The notes under the pieces: generated by a model
What the model was told of the DNA's origin: nothing
What the model saw: only the letters and a program-made list of their open reading frames with translations
Databases searched by the model: none
DNA from: a virus
Reading direction: 5' to 3' (one strand)
Length of the DNA stretch: 26,924 nt
Virus record (IMG/VR): IMGVR_UViG_3300044701_001350
Location: 1 to 26,924 of that record
Program-made: the position numbers and the translations under genes
Shown: one piece after another, positions 19,712 through 26,924 of the stretch
Layout of the letters: the number at the start of each line of letters is the position of its first letter
Position numbering within the stretch: the first letter of the stretch is position 1

Positions 19712-22203
19712 ACAAAAAAAGATTCTAAACTTGAAGATTTTTCAACACTCCATCCAACTACATCAAGAATACTCTTGAGGGGTTCTAAAAATGCTTTCTC
19801 AAATTGTAGTTCATAATCTATGTATTTGTCAAGATCAAGTTCCTTGGGAAAATCTTGAATGAAAGAAATTACATTTTCGTGAATGATATTTGGTTTTTTA
19901 AGGAAAATATATTTAACCTTTTCACCATTCTGAATAAAAGAATACTTATTAGTAAGTTTCCTTTGCTTAACATAATAATTGAATAGCAAAGCTCCCCTAA
20001 CGTGAATTGGAGTTTTCGATGCATAAATGTTAGAAGATGATGAATACTTCTGAACATCAGATGCAGTTCTAGGAAATGCTATTTGCTCAGGTTTCATATT
20101 CTTAAAGTTTGTTCGACATTCCTCAATATAATCAATTATGTCATCTTCACTTCCACTCATCATAATGTTAAATGATTTTTTCAACATACTACGACAAGGT
20201 GCAGGAGTAGAAGATTTAATTGCCTCAATACCCTTGATCTTTAATTTGGGTTCTTCATAAAGAACACCTTCACTATCCCAAACACTTAGAATATATCGCT
20301 TCTTTGCAGTCCAAATACCACGCTCAGCAATACATTCACGCTTCATAATCATTTTCTGATCATAAGCATTTACATAGGACGCCAATTCTTGGTAGCAACT
20401 TTCAATATACTTTTCAAGTTCCACCTGACAGACCTTATCAAGGAACGAAACAATGCTTTGAGTAGTTTTCTCTCTTCCCTTGAATACACTCTCAACCAGA
20501 GGACCCATATTGATATACAAAGAGTCAGTATCAGAAGCAATAACATAATCTTCCCCATCAGTCTTAAGAACTTTATTTAAATAAGAATTCATCTTATCCA
20601 TAATCCACTGAATGGAAACCTGACCAGATAAGGTGATTGCCTCAGCGTTTGCTAGTTTGTAATAGCGGAAATACTGATTACCAATAGCACCATAAGCAGA
20701 GTTAAGTTGGATCTTCCTTGCCATTTGAATGTTATTGCAGCGAGCAATCTCTTTGACTAATTCTTTATTCTTAGTCTTTTCATACTCTTGCTCTGCTGCA
20801 AGCATTTTCTTCTTGAAGATTACACGTTCGTTGTAAATCTTCTCCATCAGTTCTGGAAGAAAACCACGAACGTCTTTACGATACATTGCACCATTGGCAC
20901 ATACTGCATAGTCCTTATACATCTCAAAGTTCAGATCCTGATTTAGAATTTTATCCACATTTACTGTAGGATGCCTTTCTTCTAAAAGAGTTTCTGGAGA
21001 GATGTTATATTGCATAATGAGGTGAGGGTATAGTGAGTTAAGGTCAAAACTCACCACCCAATCATACATTCCAGGAATAGGTTCCTTAACGTAAGCACCG
21101 GCATATTTTTCATCTTTCTTAGTCCTATTCTTTGGAGGAATAACGATATCCCTCTTTTTAAGGTAAGTGTAGATGATATTATCCCACATACGAACCTGAT
21201 AGAAAACATCAGCATAATTCACTTTAGCGTCATATGCCATTGTCAATGCAAGTTCGATCAACTTCATCTTGTCTTCCAAACGGTCAACAAGTTCCACGTC
21301 AACGATGTTGTATTCAATGTACTTCTGCCAACCGTTAGTGTAAAAGTCTTTAAAGGTTTCAAACTCAGAGTGATCAAGTTTCTTCTGCCCCAGTTCCACT
21401 TCGGCAATGTAATCAAGGCGATAAGACTCTTGAATTTTATAAGTAAATTTCTTATAAAGATCAAGGTAATCGAGTTGAGTTAAACCACCAACGTCAAACG
21501 TAGTGTGCTTACGTCCATTGATATAAACTTCACCCTCAGTTACAAGACCCCAGTTAGAAAAACGTTTCATCAGTTTTTCACCAAGAACCCGATTAAGTCT
21601 CTTGCAGATATAAGGAATATCATACATCTGAACGTTCCACCCAGTAATCACATCTGGAACATCATTCATCCAATAATTGATGAAATGATTGAGAAGTTGA
21701 TATTCGGAAGGGCAGTGATGATATGTTACATCACTACGAGTATTATTGAATGGTTTAATTCCCCAAGTAATAATCTTCTTGGTAGTATAATCCTGAATTG
21801 TAATCGCAAGAATTTCCTCAGAGCAAGATTCCACATCAGGGAACCCGTGCTCTGAAGCAACCTCAATATCCAGAGTTACAAGTTTGATTTTGCTAATATC
21901 AAACTTAATTTCATCCTCAGGATACTTTTCTGAAATGTATTGATAGACATAGCGATCGTTTCCATAGATCTCAAACCCATCAACATTTTCATATTTACTG
22001 TAAAACTCACGACAGTCCCTAACTGTTCCAGGTTTTACCTCTTCAACTGCTTCACCACTTAATGTTCTATATTTGGATGGCTTTTTAGTTTTTACATAAA
22101 GAGTTGGAAAGAACTCGTCTCTTGTTTCAAATCTTTTACCATTTTCTACTCCACGAACCAAAAACTGATTTCCAATCAATTGAACATTAGTATAAAATCT
22201 CAT
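19708..22203 (-). CDS. 43: DNA polymerase, family B
   Basis: An 831-aa T4 gp43-type replicative polymerase with proofreading. Exo I is LVTLDIEVAS (108-117, D112/E114), Exo II ITGWNVQMYDIPYI (186-199), Exo III YNIVDVELVD (298-307). Polymerase motif A SFDLNSLYPHLI (385-396), motif B RKIQLNSAYGAIGNQ (496-510), motif C ASDTDSLYI (556-564), and the KKRY element soon after. All catalytic acids are present. Slightly shorter than T4 gp43 (898). The C-terminal VGWSVEKSSSLESFFV would carry the clamp-binding tail. ATG overlaps the upstream gene (ATGA). Confidence 0.96.
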   Translation of the reverse strand: MRFYTNVQLIGNQFLVRGVENGKRFETRDEFFPTLYVKTKKPSKYRTLSGEAVEEVKPGTVRDCREFYSKYENVDGFEIYGNDRYVYQYISEKYPEDEIKFDISKIKLVTLDIEVASEHGFPDVESCSEEILAITIQDYTTKKIITWGIKPFNNTRSDVTYHHCPSEYQLLNHFINYWMNDVPDVITGWNVQMYDIPYICKRLNRVLGEKLMKRFSNWGLVTEGEVYINGRKHTTFDVGGLTQLDYLDLYKKFTYKIQESYRLDYIAEVELGQKKLDHSEFETFKDFYTNGWQKYIEYNIVDVELVDRLEDKMKLIELALTMAYDAKVNYADVFYQVRMWDNIIYTYLKKRDIVIPPKNRTKKDEKYAGAYVKEPIPGMYDWVVSFDLNSLYPHLIMQYNISPETLLEERHPTVNVDKILNQDLNFEMYKDYAVCANGAMYRKDVRGFLPELMEKIYNERVIFKKKMLAAEQEYEKTKNKELVKEIARCNNIQMARKIQLNSAYGAIGNQYFRYYKLANAEAITLSGQVSIQWIMDKMNSYLNKVLKTDGEDYVIASDTDSLYINMGPLVESVFKGREKTTQSIVSFLDKVCQVELEKYIESCYQELASYVNAYDQKMIMKRECIAERGIWTAKKRYILSVWDSEGVLYEEPKLKIKGIEAIKSSTPAPCRSMLKKSFNIMMSGSEDDIIDYIEECRTNFKNMKPEQIAFPRTASDVQKYSSSSNIYASKTPIHVRGALLFNYYVKQRKLTNKYSFIQNGEKVKYIFLKKPNIIHENVISFIQDFPKELDLDKYIDYELQFEKAFLEPLKSILDVVGWSVEKSSSLESFFV

Positions 22204-22469
22204 TCTTTAATCAAATCCTCGTATTTTTCAAGTAGAGTTGGAGTTGGATCTGCAAGAGTAAGGATCTTGTCAGAACTCATCATAAATGTATCTTGTTTTG
22301 TAACTCCCATTAGAAATGGTTCTAATGTTCTAGAAAGTCCTTCAAGTTGAGGTTCTTTTATAAGAAAGGGTTTAATTAACTTACAATCAGGTTCCCCAAC
22401 ATCTGCACCAACTTCCTCAATCTTACTGATCAGAATTTGCTTGTTCGTCAGTACTAATATCTTTATCAT
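22200..22469 (-). CDS. Sm-like protein C, divergent paralogue
   Basis: An 89-aa protein aligned by eye with the two other Sm-like proteins here: MIKILVLTNKQILISKIEEV parallels MTVKLALLKSGEDIIADIKE; TLEPFL parallels the FPW element; and ILTLADPTPTLLEKY parallels VVTIVEPIDKLTEMY. It lacks the SGED signature, having TNKQ in its place, so it is the most diverged copy. I chose the ATG at 22469, which matches the paralogues and has GGAA upstream, over the ATG at 22481. It overlaps the Sm-like B gene by 47 nt and the polymerase gene by 4 nt. RNA or DNA binding is inferred only. Confidence 0.6.
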   Translation of the reverse strand: MIKILVLTNKQILISKIEEVGADVGEPDCKLIKPFLIKEPQLEGLSRTLEPFLMGVTKQDTFMMSSDKILTLADPTPTLLEKYEDLIKE

Positions 22470-22785
22470 CTTCTTTTCCATAATTCAATACTTGATCTTT
22501 ATACATTTCGGTAAGTTTATCAATTGGTTCTACGATAGTAACCACCCAATCTGAAGGAACTGGAATCGTAGAATCTTTAGAAATAGGAATCCAGGGAAAC
22601 AATGCCACCTGAAATGACTTTTCATCAGATTCCAAAATTTCTTGTGGATTTCTCATCCTAACAGTGCAAGGCTTATTGAAAAAATATCCAACAACCTTTG
22701 GATTTTCTTCATCACCAACCACCATCTCTTTAATATCTGCAATAATATCTTCACCAGATTTTAAAAGTGCCAATTTTACAGTCAT
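22423..22785 (-). CDS. Sm-like protein B
   Basis: A 120-aa protein with signature KLALLKSGEDIIADI (4-18), FPWIP (63-67) and VVTIVEPIDKLTEMY (81-95), followed by an acidic tail. This pattern resembles a cyanophage-origin protein family shown by crystallography of an ocean-metagenome member (ECX21941, PDB 3BY7 as I recall) to have an Sm/LSm fold and form rings. A role in RNA handling is plausible but unproven. A longer in-frame start at 22884 crosses the terminator, so I reject it; the ATG at 22785 matches the paralogues. It has its own promoter, fused to the hsp20 terminator. Confidence 0.7.
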   Translation of the reverse strand: MTVKLALLKSGEDIIADIKEMVVGDEENPKVVGYFFNKPCTVRMRNPQEILESDEKSFQVALFPWIPISKDSTIPVPSDWVVTIVEPIDKLTEMYKDQVLNYGKEDDKDISTDEQANSDQ

Positions 22786-22807
22786 AATTTTTTTCCCATC
22801 CTTAGTT

Positions 22808-22836
22808 ATTTTAGCAAAAAAATAGAGGGGAGTCAA
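22808..22836 (-). promoter_or_regulatory. Sigma70-type promoter inside a terminator, TTGACT-N17-TAAAAT
   Basis: Minus-strand -35 TTGACT (22831-22836) lies in the terminator loop and stem junction, the 17-bp spacer contains the closing arm and T run, and the -10 TAAAAT is at 22808-22813. Predicted start is about 15 nt above the Sm-like B ATG. One sequence ends hsp20 transcripts and starts the next operon. Confidence 0.6.
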
Positions 22837-22860
22837 CTGGATTTTGCCAGTATCCCCTCT
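22816..22860 (-). terminator. Intrinsic terminator after hsp20
   Basis: Minus strand AGAGGGGA and TCCCCTCT form the outer stem with an inner ACTGG-CAAAAT-CCAGT stem, followed by A and seven T. It lies 31 nt past the hsp20 stop. Confidence 0.9.
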
Positions 22861-22887
22861 TTGGCTAGCGCCGACGATATTCAAATA

Positions 22888-22895
22888 TATTTATA
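22888..22895 (-). promoter_or_regulatory. Late octamer TATAAATA at the hsp20 stop
   Basis: Exact TATAAATA overlapping the last codons and stop of hsp20. It points into the terminator at 22816-22860, so any transcript would cross that hairpin before the Sm-like genes. Confidence 0.4.
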
Positions 22896-23325
22896 GATAA
22901 TCTTTACGCTTGTGGTGTTCGGGAACAATCTTACCAAGAGTAACGGTCAACAACCCATCCTCAAATTCAACTGATCTAACTTCCGTTTCATCTGAGAGTG
23001 TCCAAGATCTGGTGAAAGATCGTTGAGCCAATCCTTTGTGGACATAGTTGGTGTCTGTTTCTTTGTCTTCTTTTTGTCCTTCGACGAATAGTTTTCCATC
23101 TTGAGTGTAGACATAGACTTCTTTTTTCTTAAACCCAGCAAGTGCAATTTCTAATTTCGACTCTACGTTACTCACCTGAACAAGATTATATGGAGGATAA
23201 TTAGAAGTTGTTTCGTGAAGTTTAAATACACGGTCAAAGTATTCATCCATTCCAATGGTATTGCGGTTAATTCTCTCCAACAAAGCAGGAAGATCCGCAG
23301 CCTGATATTTCATAAGGTTAGTCAT
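22891..23325 (-). CDS. hsp20: Small heat shock protein Hsp20
   Basis: A 144-aa alpha-crystallin-type chaperone, a hallmark of T4-like cyanophages. N-terminal arm 1-42; crystallin domain about 44-135 with YNLVQVSNVESKLEIALAGF (46-65), DGKLFVEGQK (76-85) and EFEDGLLTVTL (120-130), matching the A-x-x-x-n-G-x-L strand. The short tail PEHHKRKDYL lacks a clear IxI motif. It may hold phage or host proteins in a foldable state, possibly aiding particle assembly. Monocistronic: its own -10, a hairpin leader, Shine-Dalgarno AAGGAG, and a strong terminator. Confidence 0.9.
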   Translation of the reverse strand: MTNLMKYQAADLPALLERINRNTIGMDEYFDRVFKLHETTSNYPPYNLVQVSNVESKLEIALAGFKKKEVYVYTQDGKLFVEGQKEDKETDTNYVHKGLAQRSFTRSWTLSDETEVRSVEFEDGLLTVTLGKIVPEHHKRKDYL

Positions 23326-23361
23326 TATGGTAGCTCCTTTTTAAGCGAGTTTGTGTTTTGA

Positions 23362-23391
23362 GGACCCTTACGGCGTCCACTACTAATTATA
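23362..23391 (-). promoter_or_regulatory. hsp20 promoter -10 and leader hairpin
   Basis: Consensus TATAAT (23386-23391) lies 10 nt below the regA terminator T run; no good -35 is seen at 17 bp. The leader then contains GGAC...GTCC (23362-23378), a small hairpin, before AAAAAGGAG and the ATG. Confidence 0.5.
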
Positions 23392-23401
23392 CAAGAAACA
23401 T

Positions 23402-23425
23402 AAAAAAAGGGAGTGTTGAACTCCC
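23402..23425 (-). terminator. Intrinsic terminator after regA
   Basis: Minus strand GGGAGT, loop TCAAC, ACTCCC followed by seven T, 8 nt past the regA stop. It ends the clamp-loader operon. Confidence 0.88.
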
Positions 23426-23432
23426 TACAAAA

Positions 23433-23870
23433 TCATTCGGTTTCCTGACCCTTTCCTTTTTTACCAATATTATACTTCTGTTCCAAAATCCAGTCCCCCT
23501 TATCCTTATAAGAAAGAACCTTGATTTGATTAAGTGGTGCAATATCAGTAATAGAGTCTTGATTAACAACAGTAATCAATCCCCAATCTGATAAAAGACG
23601 GGTAATTCTGTTCCTTCTTTGAACATCATTAACCGTAAGATTTGCATGTTTGCCATCGAGAGCAAACAGTTCCTTAAAATGAACAAGATAGTATCTACCT
23701 TGCTTGTGAAGAATATGGCAAGATTGATAGATTTTCTTTTCCTTACGCGATGCAACTCCGATACGGGTCAAAGTCTCACGAACTTTCAGAAAGTCATCAG
23801 GTTCATTTAGGATAACCTCCACCATCATATTTGGTGTCCAATTAACCTGTGGTTCAATAGAGTTTGTCAT
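23433..23870 (-). CDS. regA: Translational repressor RegA
   Basis: A 145-aa protein of the T4 RegA type, which binds initiation regions of early phage mRNAs and blocks translation, including those for replication proteins. Position directly after gp62 and before the polymerase cluster matches T4. EVILNEPDDFLKVRETLTRI (18-37) and the basic RRNRITRLLSDWG segment fit the family; the tail KKGKGQETE is charged. The start overlaps the gp62 stop (ATGA). Confidence 0.9.
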   Translation of the reverse strand: MTNSIEPQVNWTPNMMVEVILNEPDDFLKVRETLTRIGVASRKEKKIYQSCHILHKQGRYYLVHFKELFALDGKHANLTVNDVQRRNRITRLLSDWGLITVVNQDSITDIAPLNQIKVLSYKDKGDWILEQKYNIGKKGKGQETE

Positions 23871-24253
23871 TTTTTTCCGCCCCTTTCAAGTCTTTTTTTG
23901 ATAAATTCAAGTTGTTCTTTATTTAGTATTTTCAAAGCTTGGGATGCTTTATCATTACTATATCCATAGTATTGTTTAACGCATTCTAAATCTTTGACTT
24001 TATCTTTTCGGATCCAGGGAGAAAATCTCTTCTTTTTCCTCAGACTATTTAGATAAAATGAATACTGCATATCTTTGGGAAGATAATGTTTCATATTCAT
24101 TTCATTGGCAAACATAATACAATCAATGTGACCAGAAAGGCAGCGATTAATAATATAAGGCGGATAGTCTTTTATAATCGTTGGATCTTCTTCTGTTAGA
24201 TCATTTTTATTAAATGACAACGAATCAATCCAATCCTTCAGTTCGTATTTCAT
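23867..24253 (-). CDS. 62: Clamp loader small subunit
   Basis: A 128-aa T4 gp62-type subunit; with gp44 it loads the gp45 sliding clamp onto primed DNA. Sequence is helical: YPPYIINRCLSGHIDCIMFA (31-50) and MQYSFYLNSLRKKKRFSPWI (62-81) are typical of the family. It is shorter than T4 gp62 (187), as in cyanophages. It overlaps the dam gene by 29 nt and regA by 4 nt, so it depends on translation through dam. Confidence 0.88.
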   Translation of the reverse strand: MKYELKDWIDSLSFNKNDLTEEDPTIIKDYPPYIINRCLSGHIDCIMFANEMNMKHYLPKDMQYSFYLNSLRKKKRFSPWIRKDKVKDLECVKQYYGYSNDKASQALKILNKEQLEFIKKRLERGGKK

Positions 24254-25088
24254 AATTAAATAATAAAAGTTCTTTGCGTTTTTTCTGCTCTCTCATATAC
24301 TCCCCAACAGAACGCATTGTATAAGTCAAATCAAATTCTGCTGCTTTCCATTCAGGATCAGTAAATCTATCTTTCACTAACTGATCAGAATTATAACTAA
24401 CTAGCATATCCATACTATTAACACTGCAACGAGCAGCGAAAAGATCGTGATCAAATCCTTTATGCATTGATCCTTTGTTCCCATAGAGATTATCCTTAAT
24501 GTCATAAGGAGGATCGAGATACATAAAAACATTTTTATTACTATCCATTATAGCATCATATGAATAGTTGGTAATTCTCCAATGTCCAATCAGTTTAGAA
24601 TACTCTTTTAATTTTTCAATACCATTGAGAGAAAAATTACTGCTTGACGCTTGCTTAGAAAAAGAACTCGATTCTGTCAATCCACTGAAAGAGCATTTAT
24701 TAACAACATAAAATGCTACTGCCCTATCAAAATTGCTATAGTCGGAATCGTTAATAATTTTTTTACAAGAATCAAAAAGTTTTTTGGCAAGAGTTGGATC
24801 TGGGTGAGATGATTTTAATTCAGACAATCTGGAAGAAACATCATCCCCAAACATTTGGAGTTGCTGCCAAAAATTAACCAAAGGTTCATAAAGATCATTC
24901 ACCCAGATCTTAAGATTTGGATACTTTTTAGTGATATGAATTGCTACAGAACCTCCCCCCAGAAATGGTTCCCTAAACTCCTCATAGTTACGGAGATCTG
25001 GAAAATAAGGATCCATTTTTACACAAGCACGAGACTTGCCTCCAGGATATCTAAGAGGAGTCTTAAGTGATTTAAGTGTATTTGCCAT
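24225..25088 (-). CDS. dam: DNA adenine N6-methyltransferase (Dam/D12 class)
   Basis: A 287-aa Dam-type enzyme. Motif order is that of the D12 class: PLRYPGGKSR (11-20), SAM-binding PFLGGGSVA (41-49), NDL (64-66), catalytic DPPY (192-195). Length is close to E. coli and T4 Dam (~260-280). Likely target is GATC, judged from the family only. It interrupts the usual 44-62 pair, yet reading is fully coupled: its ATG shares one base with the stop of Sm-like protein A and its end overlaps gp62. A role in protecting phage DNA, marking strands for packaging, or switching promoters is possible. Confidence 0.9.
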   Translation of the reverse strand: MANTLKSLKTPLRYPGGKSRACVKMDPYFPDLRNYEEFREPFLGGGSVAIHITKKYPNLKIWVNDLYEPLVNFWQQLQMFGDDVSSRLSELKSSHPDPTLAKKLFDSCKKIINDSDYSNFDRAVAFYVVNKCSFSGLTESSSFSKQASSSNFSLNGIEKLKEYSKLIGHWRITNYSYDAIMDSNKNVFMYLDPPYDIKDNLYGNKGSMHKGFDHDLFAARCSVNSMDMLVSYNSDQLVKDRFTDPEWKAAEFDLTYTMRSVGEYMREQKKRKELLLFNYEIRTEGLD

Positions 25089-25375
25089 TAGGTTATCAAT
25101 TTACTATTTGGGGTAATTAATTTACTGAACATTTTGGAATACTGATCTACAATTCCCTCATCAGGTTCAGCAATATAAACAACAAATCTCATATTGACAG
25201 TTAAAGATTTATCATTTTTACTTTGCAAAGGGGACCAAGGAGCAAATCCAATAGATCCAGATGATGTAGGAACTGCCACAATACTATCTTCAATAGTAAT
25301 GGTTTCTTCCGTTTCATTCAACACAGTTGCAATCACATCTTCACCAGAAGACATTCGAATTAATTTTACACTCAT
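25088..25375 (-). CDS. Sm-like protein A
   Basis: A 95-aa protein with KLIRMSSGEDVIATV (4-18), APWSPL (45-50) and VVYIAEPDEGIVDQY (65-79), clearly related to Sm-like protein B. The likely fold is a small beta barrel of the Sm/LSm type, inferred from recalled structure work on a cyanophage-origin family. It sits 22 nt below a TCTAAATA octamer and one base overlaps dam, so it heads the dam-62-regA stretch. Ligand unknown; phage or host RNA is the obvious guess. Confidence 0.7.
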   Translation of the reverse strand: MSVKLIRMSSGEDVIATVLNETEETITIEDSIVAVPTSSGSIGFAPWSPLQSKNDKSLTVNMRFVVYIAEPDEGIVDQYSKMFSKLITPNSKLIT

Positions 25376-25396
25376 TTTTAAATTATATCAACGTTA

Positions 25397-25404
25397 TATT
25401 TAGA
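25397..25404 (-). promoter_or_regulatory. Late promoter-type octamer TCTAAATA
   Basis: TCTAAATA lies 22 nt above the Sm-like protein A start. A TATAAT also lies at 25382-25387 but only 7 nt above the ATG, too close for a normal leader. Confidence 0.4.
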
Positions 25405-25409
25405 AGCAG

Positions 25410-25634
25410 TTATTCAAACTCACCAGTCCTATTCTTACCAGCAGCATAAGAAGATGGTGGTTCATATGGGGGAACGCAAGTTACAGTAATAGAAGAAGAT
25501 TTAGTTACCTCTGCCATTTCACGATAACCGAGACCAACATAAATCTGTCCACCAACTACAGCAACTGCCATAGCACCCCAAAAAATATAATACCATTGAG
25601 ATTTAATTTGATGTCTAAAGTTTTTCATAATCAT
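25410..25634 (-). CDS. Small single-pass membrane protein
   Basis: A 74-aa protein (72 aa from the next ATG) with one hydrophobic segment WYYIFWGAMAVAVVGGQIYV (about 14-33) after a basic N-terminus, then VTCVPPYEPPSSYA and a charged tail. Overlap with the upstream gene is about 20 nt. Function unknown; placement after the clamp loader subunit is typical of small accessory genes in these phages. Confidence 0.65.
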   Translation of the reverse strand: MIMKNFRHQIKSQWYYIFWGAMAVAVVGGQIYVGLGYREMAEVTKSSSITVTCVPPYEPPSSYAAGKNRTGEFE

Positions 25635-25812
25635 CAACTATATCAAAATCTGTAAATTGATCATCCCTCACTTCATGCTCACCAGCAATCAAATACCAAT
25701 GATGCCCCTGACGCTCACCAAGATATTTTACATCCGTATCAGCAAATGCATTCTCACGCATTGCTGCTTGAATTTTAAGATGCATTAACTCGGATTTACT
25801 TGGCACTTTCAT
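25615..25812 (-). CDS. Small hypothetical protein (65 aa)
   Basis: A 65-aa acidic protein, not recognised. Helical start KSELMHLKIQAAMRENAFAD, then a beta-type segment VKYLGERQGHHWYLIAGEHE. ATG overlaps the gp44 stop by 4 nt (ATGA), so it is translated with the clamp loader. No enzymatic motif. Confidence 0.7.
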   Translation of the reverse strand: MKVPSKSELMHLKIQAAMRENAFADTDVKYLGERQGHHWYLIAGEHEVRDDQFTDFDIVDDYEKL

Positions 25813-26753
25813 TTGAATTCACACTCCACCATAATTTCAGTTAATGCAGCTAAGAGGTTAATTTCTTGGTCAGCCACGAACGCACATTGGTATTGATACT
25901 TAGCAATAACAAGAACGGCAGCGGGGATAGATTGGGGTGAAAGGCAATCATAACAGGCGTCATAAATCCTGCGAAGTAGAACAGGAGCATCGTTGTCCAG
26001 GTTGGATACCACCCACTTACGGACTTCTGGGAAGTTCCTATCTTTGAGGTTTTTGACGAGTTCATTTACTGAGATGTCTGAGAACGATGCAAGAATTCCC
26101 GAGTCAATTTTACCCCCCGTAGAATACCTTTGGCATTCGTTAAGGACCCTTCGGAAGTCTGGGAAGTGCTTTGTAACAAGTTCCGCAACGACTTTTTCAT
26201 CATACTCAATCTTTTCCGCATCCAGGATTTGGAGAACTCTTTTGAAGAAACTTCCTGCAAGTTGTTGCTTCTGTTTTCCCTTGATTGTAAAGTCGATGAC
26301 GGCACATCGGGAGTGGAGGGGTTCAATGATCTTGTTCTTGTAGTTGCAGGTGAAGATAAATCGGCAGTTGCTATAAAATGCCTCAATATTTGCCCGTAGT
26401 AAGAGTTGAACGTCGTTGCCTGTGTTATCTGCCTCATCGATGATGATGACTTTGTGTTTAGAAGATCCCGTAAGTGAGACGGTCGAAGCAAAGTTCTTCG
26501 CTTGGTTCCGTACAGTATCCAGGAAACGTCCTTCGTCGGATCCGTTAATGACATAATAATCTGCCCCTAATTCATTACATAATGCTTTTGCGATTGTAGT
26601 TTTACCAATACCAGGAGGTCCAGCAAGAAGGAGATTTGGAATTTCACCTTTCTCTACAAACTCCTTAAACGTTTTTTTAGTATCATCAGGAAGAATACAA
26701 TCCTCAATTACTTGAGGACGATACTTTTCCACATAAAGAAATTCACTTGTCAT
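25809..26753 (-). CDS. 44: Clamp loader large subunit
   Basis: A 314-aa AAA+ ATPase of the T4 gp44 type; four copies with one gp62 open and load the gp45 clamp. Walker A LLLAGPPGIGKTT (41-53), Walker B KVIIIDEAD (101-109), sensor 1 FTCNYKNK (134-141) and the arginine-finger SRC motif HSRC (147-150) are all intact; the lid and collar follow. Length matches T4 gp44 (319). Starts 3 nt after the previous stop. Confidence 0.96.
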   Translation of the reverse strand: MTSEFLYVEKYRPQVIEDCILPDDTKKTFKEFVEKGEIPNLLLAGPPGIGKTTIAKALCNELGADYYVINGSDEGRFLDTVRNQAKNFASTVSLTGSSKHKVIIIDEADNTGNDVQLLLRANIEAFYSNCRFIFTCNYKNKIIEPLHSRCAVIDFTIKGKQKQQLAGSFFKRVLQILDAEKIEYDEKVVAELVTKHFPDFRRVLNECQRYSTGGKIDSGILASFSDISVNELVKNLKDRNFPEVRKWVVSNLDNDAPVLLRRIYDACYDCLSPQSIPAAVLVIAKYQYQCAFVADQEINLLAALTEIMVECEFK

Positions 26754-26756
26754 AAT

Positions 26757-26924
26757 TTAGATCCAATCAGGTTTGCGTTCTGGCATACGAAGATAATTAG
26801 ATGCAACCCAAGGTTTGGATGCGATATACATCTTGTAAGCAGTAAAAGTGTCAATGCTTGTGTCAAGTTTATACTCATCTGGCATAGCACGAACGAAGTT
26901 TTCTACCTTATTAATTTTACCACG
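26757..26924 (-). CDS. Partial gene, C-terminal part of an unrecognised protein
   Basis: The open frame enters from the window edge and ends with TAA just before gp44; 55 residues are visible, starting RGKINKVENFVRAMPDEYKL and ending RMPERKPDWI. It does not look like the gp45 sliding clamp, which is expected nearby. The end is Trp/Pro-rich and basic. Start, length and function cannot be seen. Confidence 0.7.
   Translation of the reverse strand, partial: RGKINKVENFVRAMPDEYKLDTSIDTFTAYKMYIASKPWVASNYLRMPERKPDWI

Noticed and set aside
22786-22884. N-terminal extension of Sm-like protein B
   Set aside because: The extra 33 residues would be encoded by the hsp20 terminator and promoter region and have no match in the paralogues.
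1-26924. CRISPR arrays, insertion sequences, integrase or attachment sites
   Set aside because: No regularly spaced repeats, transposase or integrase motifs, or paired att-like repeats at the tRNA genes were seen; the gene content fits a lytic T4-like phage.

Overview
The window is a continuous stretch of a marine T4-like myovirus genome, most like the phages of Synechococcus and Prochlorococcus (Kyanoviridae type). Every gene I accept lies on the minus strand, so the reading direction is from 26.9 kb down to 1. The assignment rests on the T4 order clamp loader (44, 62) - regA - DNA polymerase 43 - uvsX - helicase 41, on the typical cyanophage additions (hsp20, mazG, nrdA/nrdB, 2OG-Fe oxygenase, tail-lysozyme-type hydrolase, Sm-like proteins, Arg/Ala tRNAs), on very tight gene packing with many ATGA overlaps, and on AT-rich sequence with T4-type late promoters. 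A related pelagiphage host cannot be excluded.

Region A (26.9-16.7 kb) is the replication module: end of an unknown gene, gp44, two small genes, Sm-like protein A, a Dam-type adenine methylase, gp62, RegA, Hsp20, Sm-like proteins B and C, gp43 polymerase, a 43-aa gene, UvsX, gp41 and MazG. Region B (16.7-9.0 kb) looks like a late, virion-type module. Almost every gene has an NNTAAATA late-promoter octamer 21-35 nt upstream. It encodes a 220-aa protein, a 559-aa protein with a possible PD-(D/E)XK nuclease core, a nucleotidyltransferase-domain protein with a Pro/Gln-rich linker, a 787-aa low-complexity basic protein, a 61-aa membrane protein, a Gly/Thr/Val-rich structural protein and small proteins. 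Region C (8.6-3.0 kb) holds gp61 primase, NrdA and NrdB, then small genes and a GIY-YIG-like endonuclease. Region D (3.0 kb-1) holds an exported lysozyme-like enzyme, a histone-H1-like protein, a family of related small proteins, a 2OG-Fe(II) oxygenase and two tRNAs.

The genes form two working sets. The first makes DNA (dNTP supply by RNR and MazG; primase, helicase, polymerase, clamp loader, recombinase). The second builds or fills virions. Regulation is unusually readable: seven sigma70-type promoters, all with exactly 17-bp spacers, plus about a dozen late octamers and nine strong hairpin terminators, several fused directly to the next promoter.

The most interesting non-standard signals are: a perfect TTGACA-N17-TATAAT promoter driving a structured ~80-nt leader into the tRNA genes; a promoter that runs into a terminator after ~38 nt, a candidate tiny RNA or attenuator; a pseudoknot-capable leader before the lysozyme gene; three divergent Sm-like paralogues in one replication cluster; and the possible nuclease and nucleotidyltransferase domains in late proteins.
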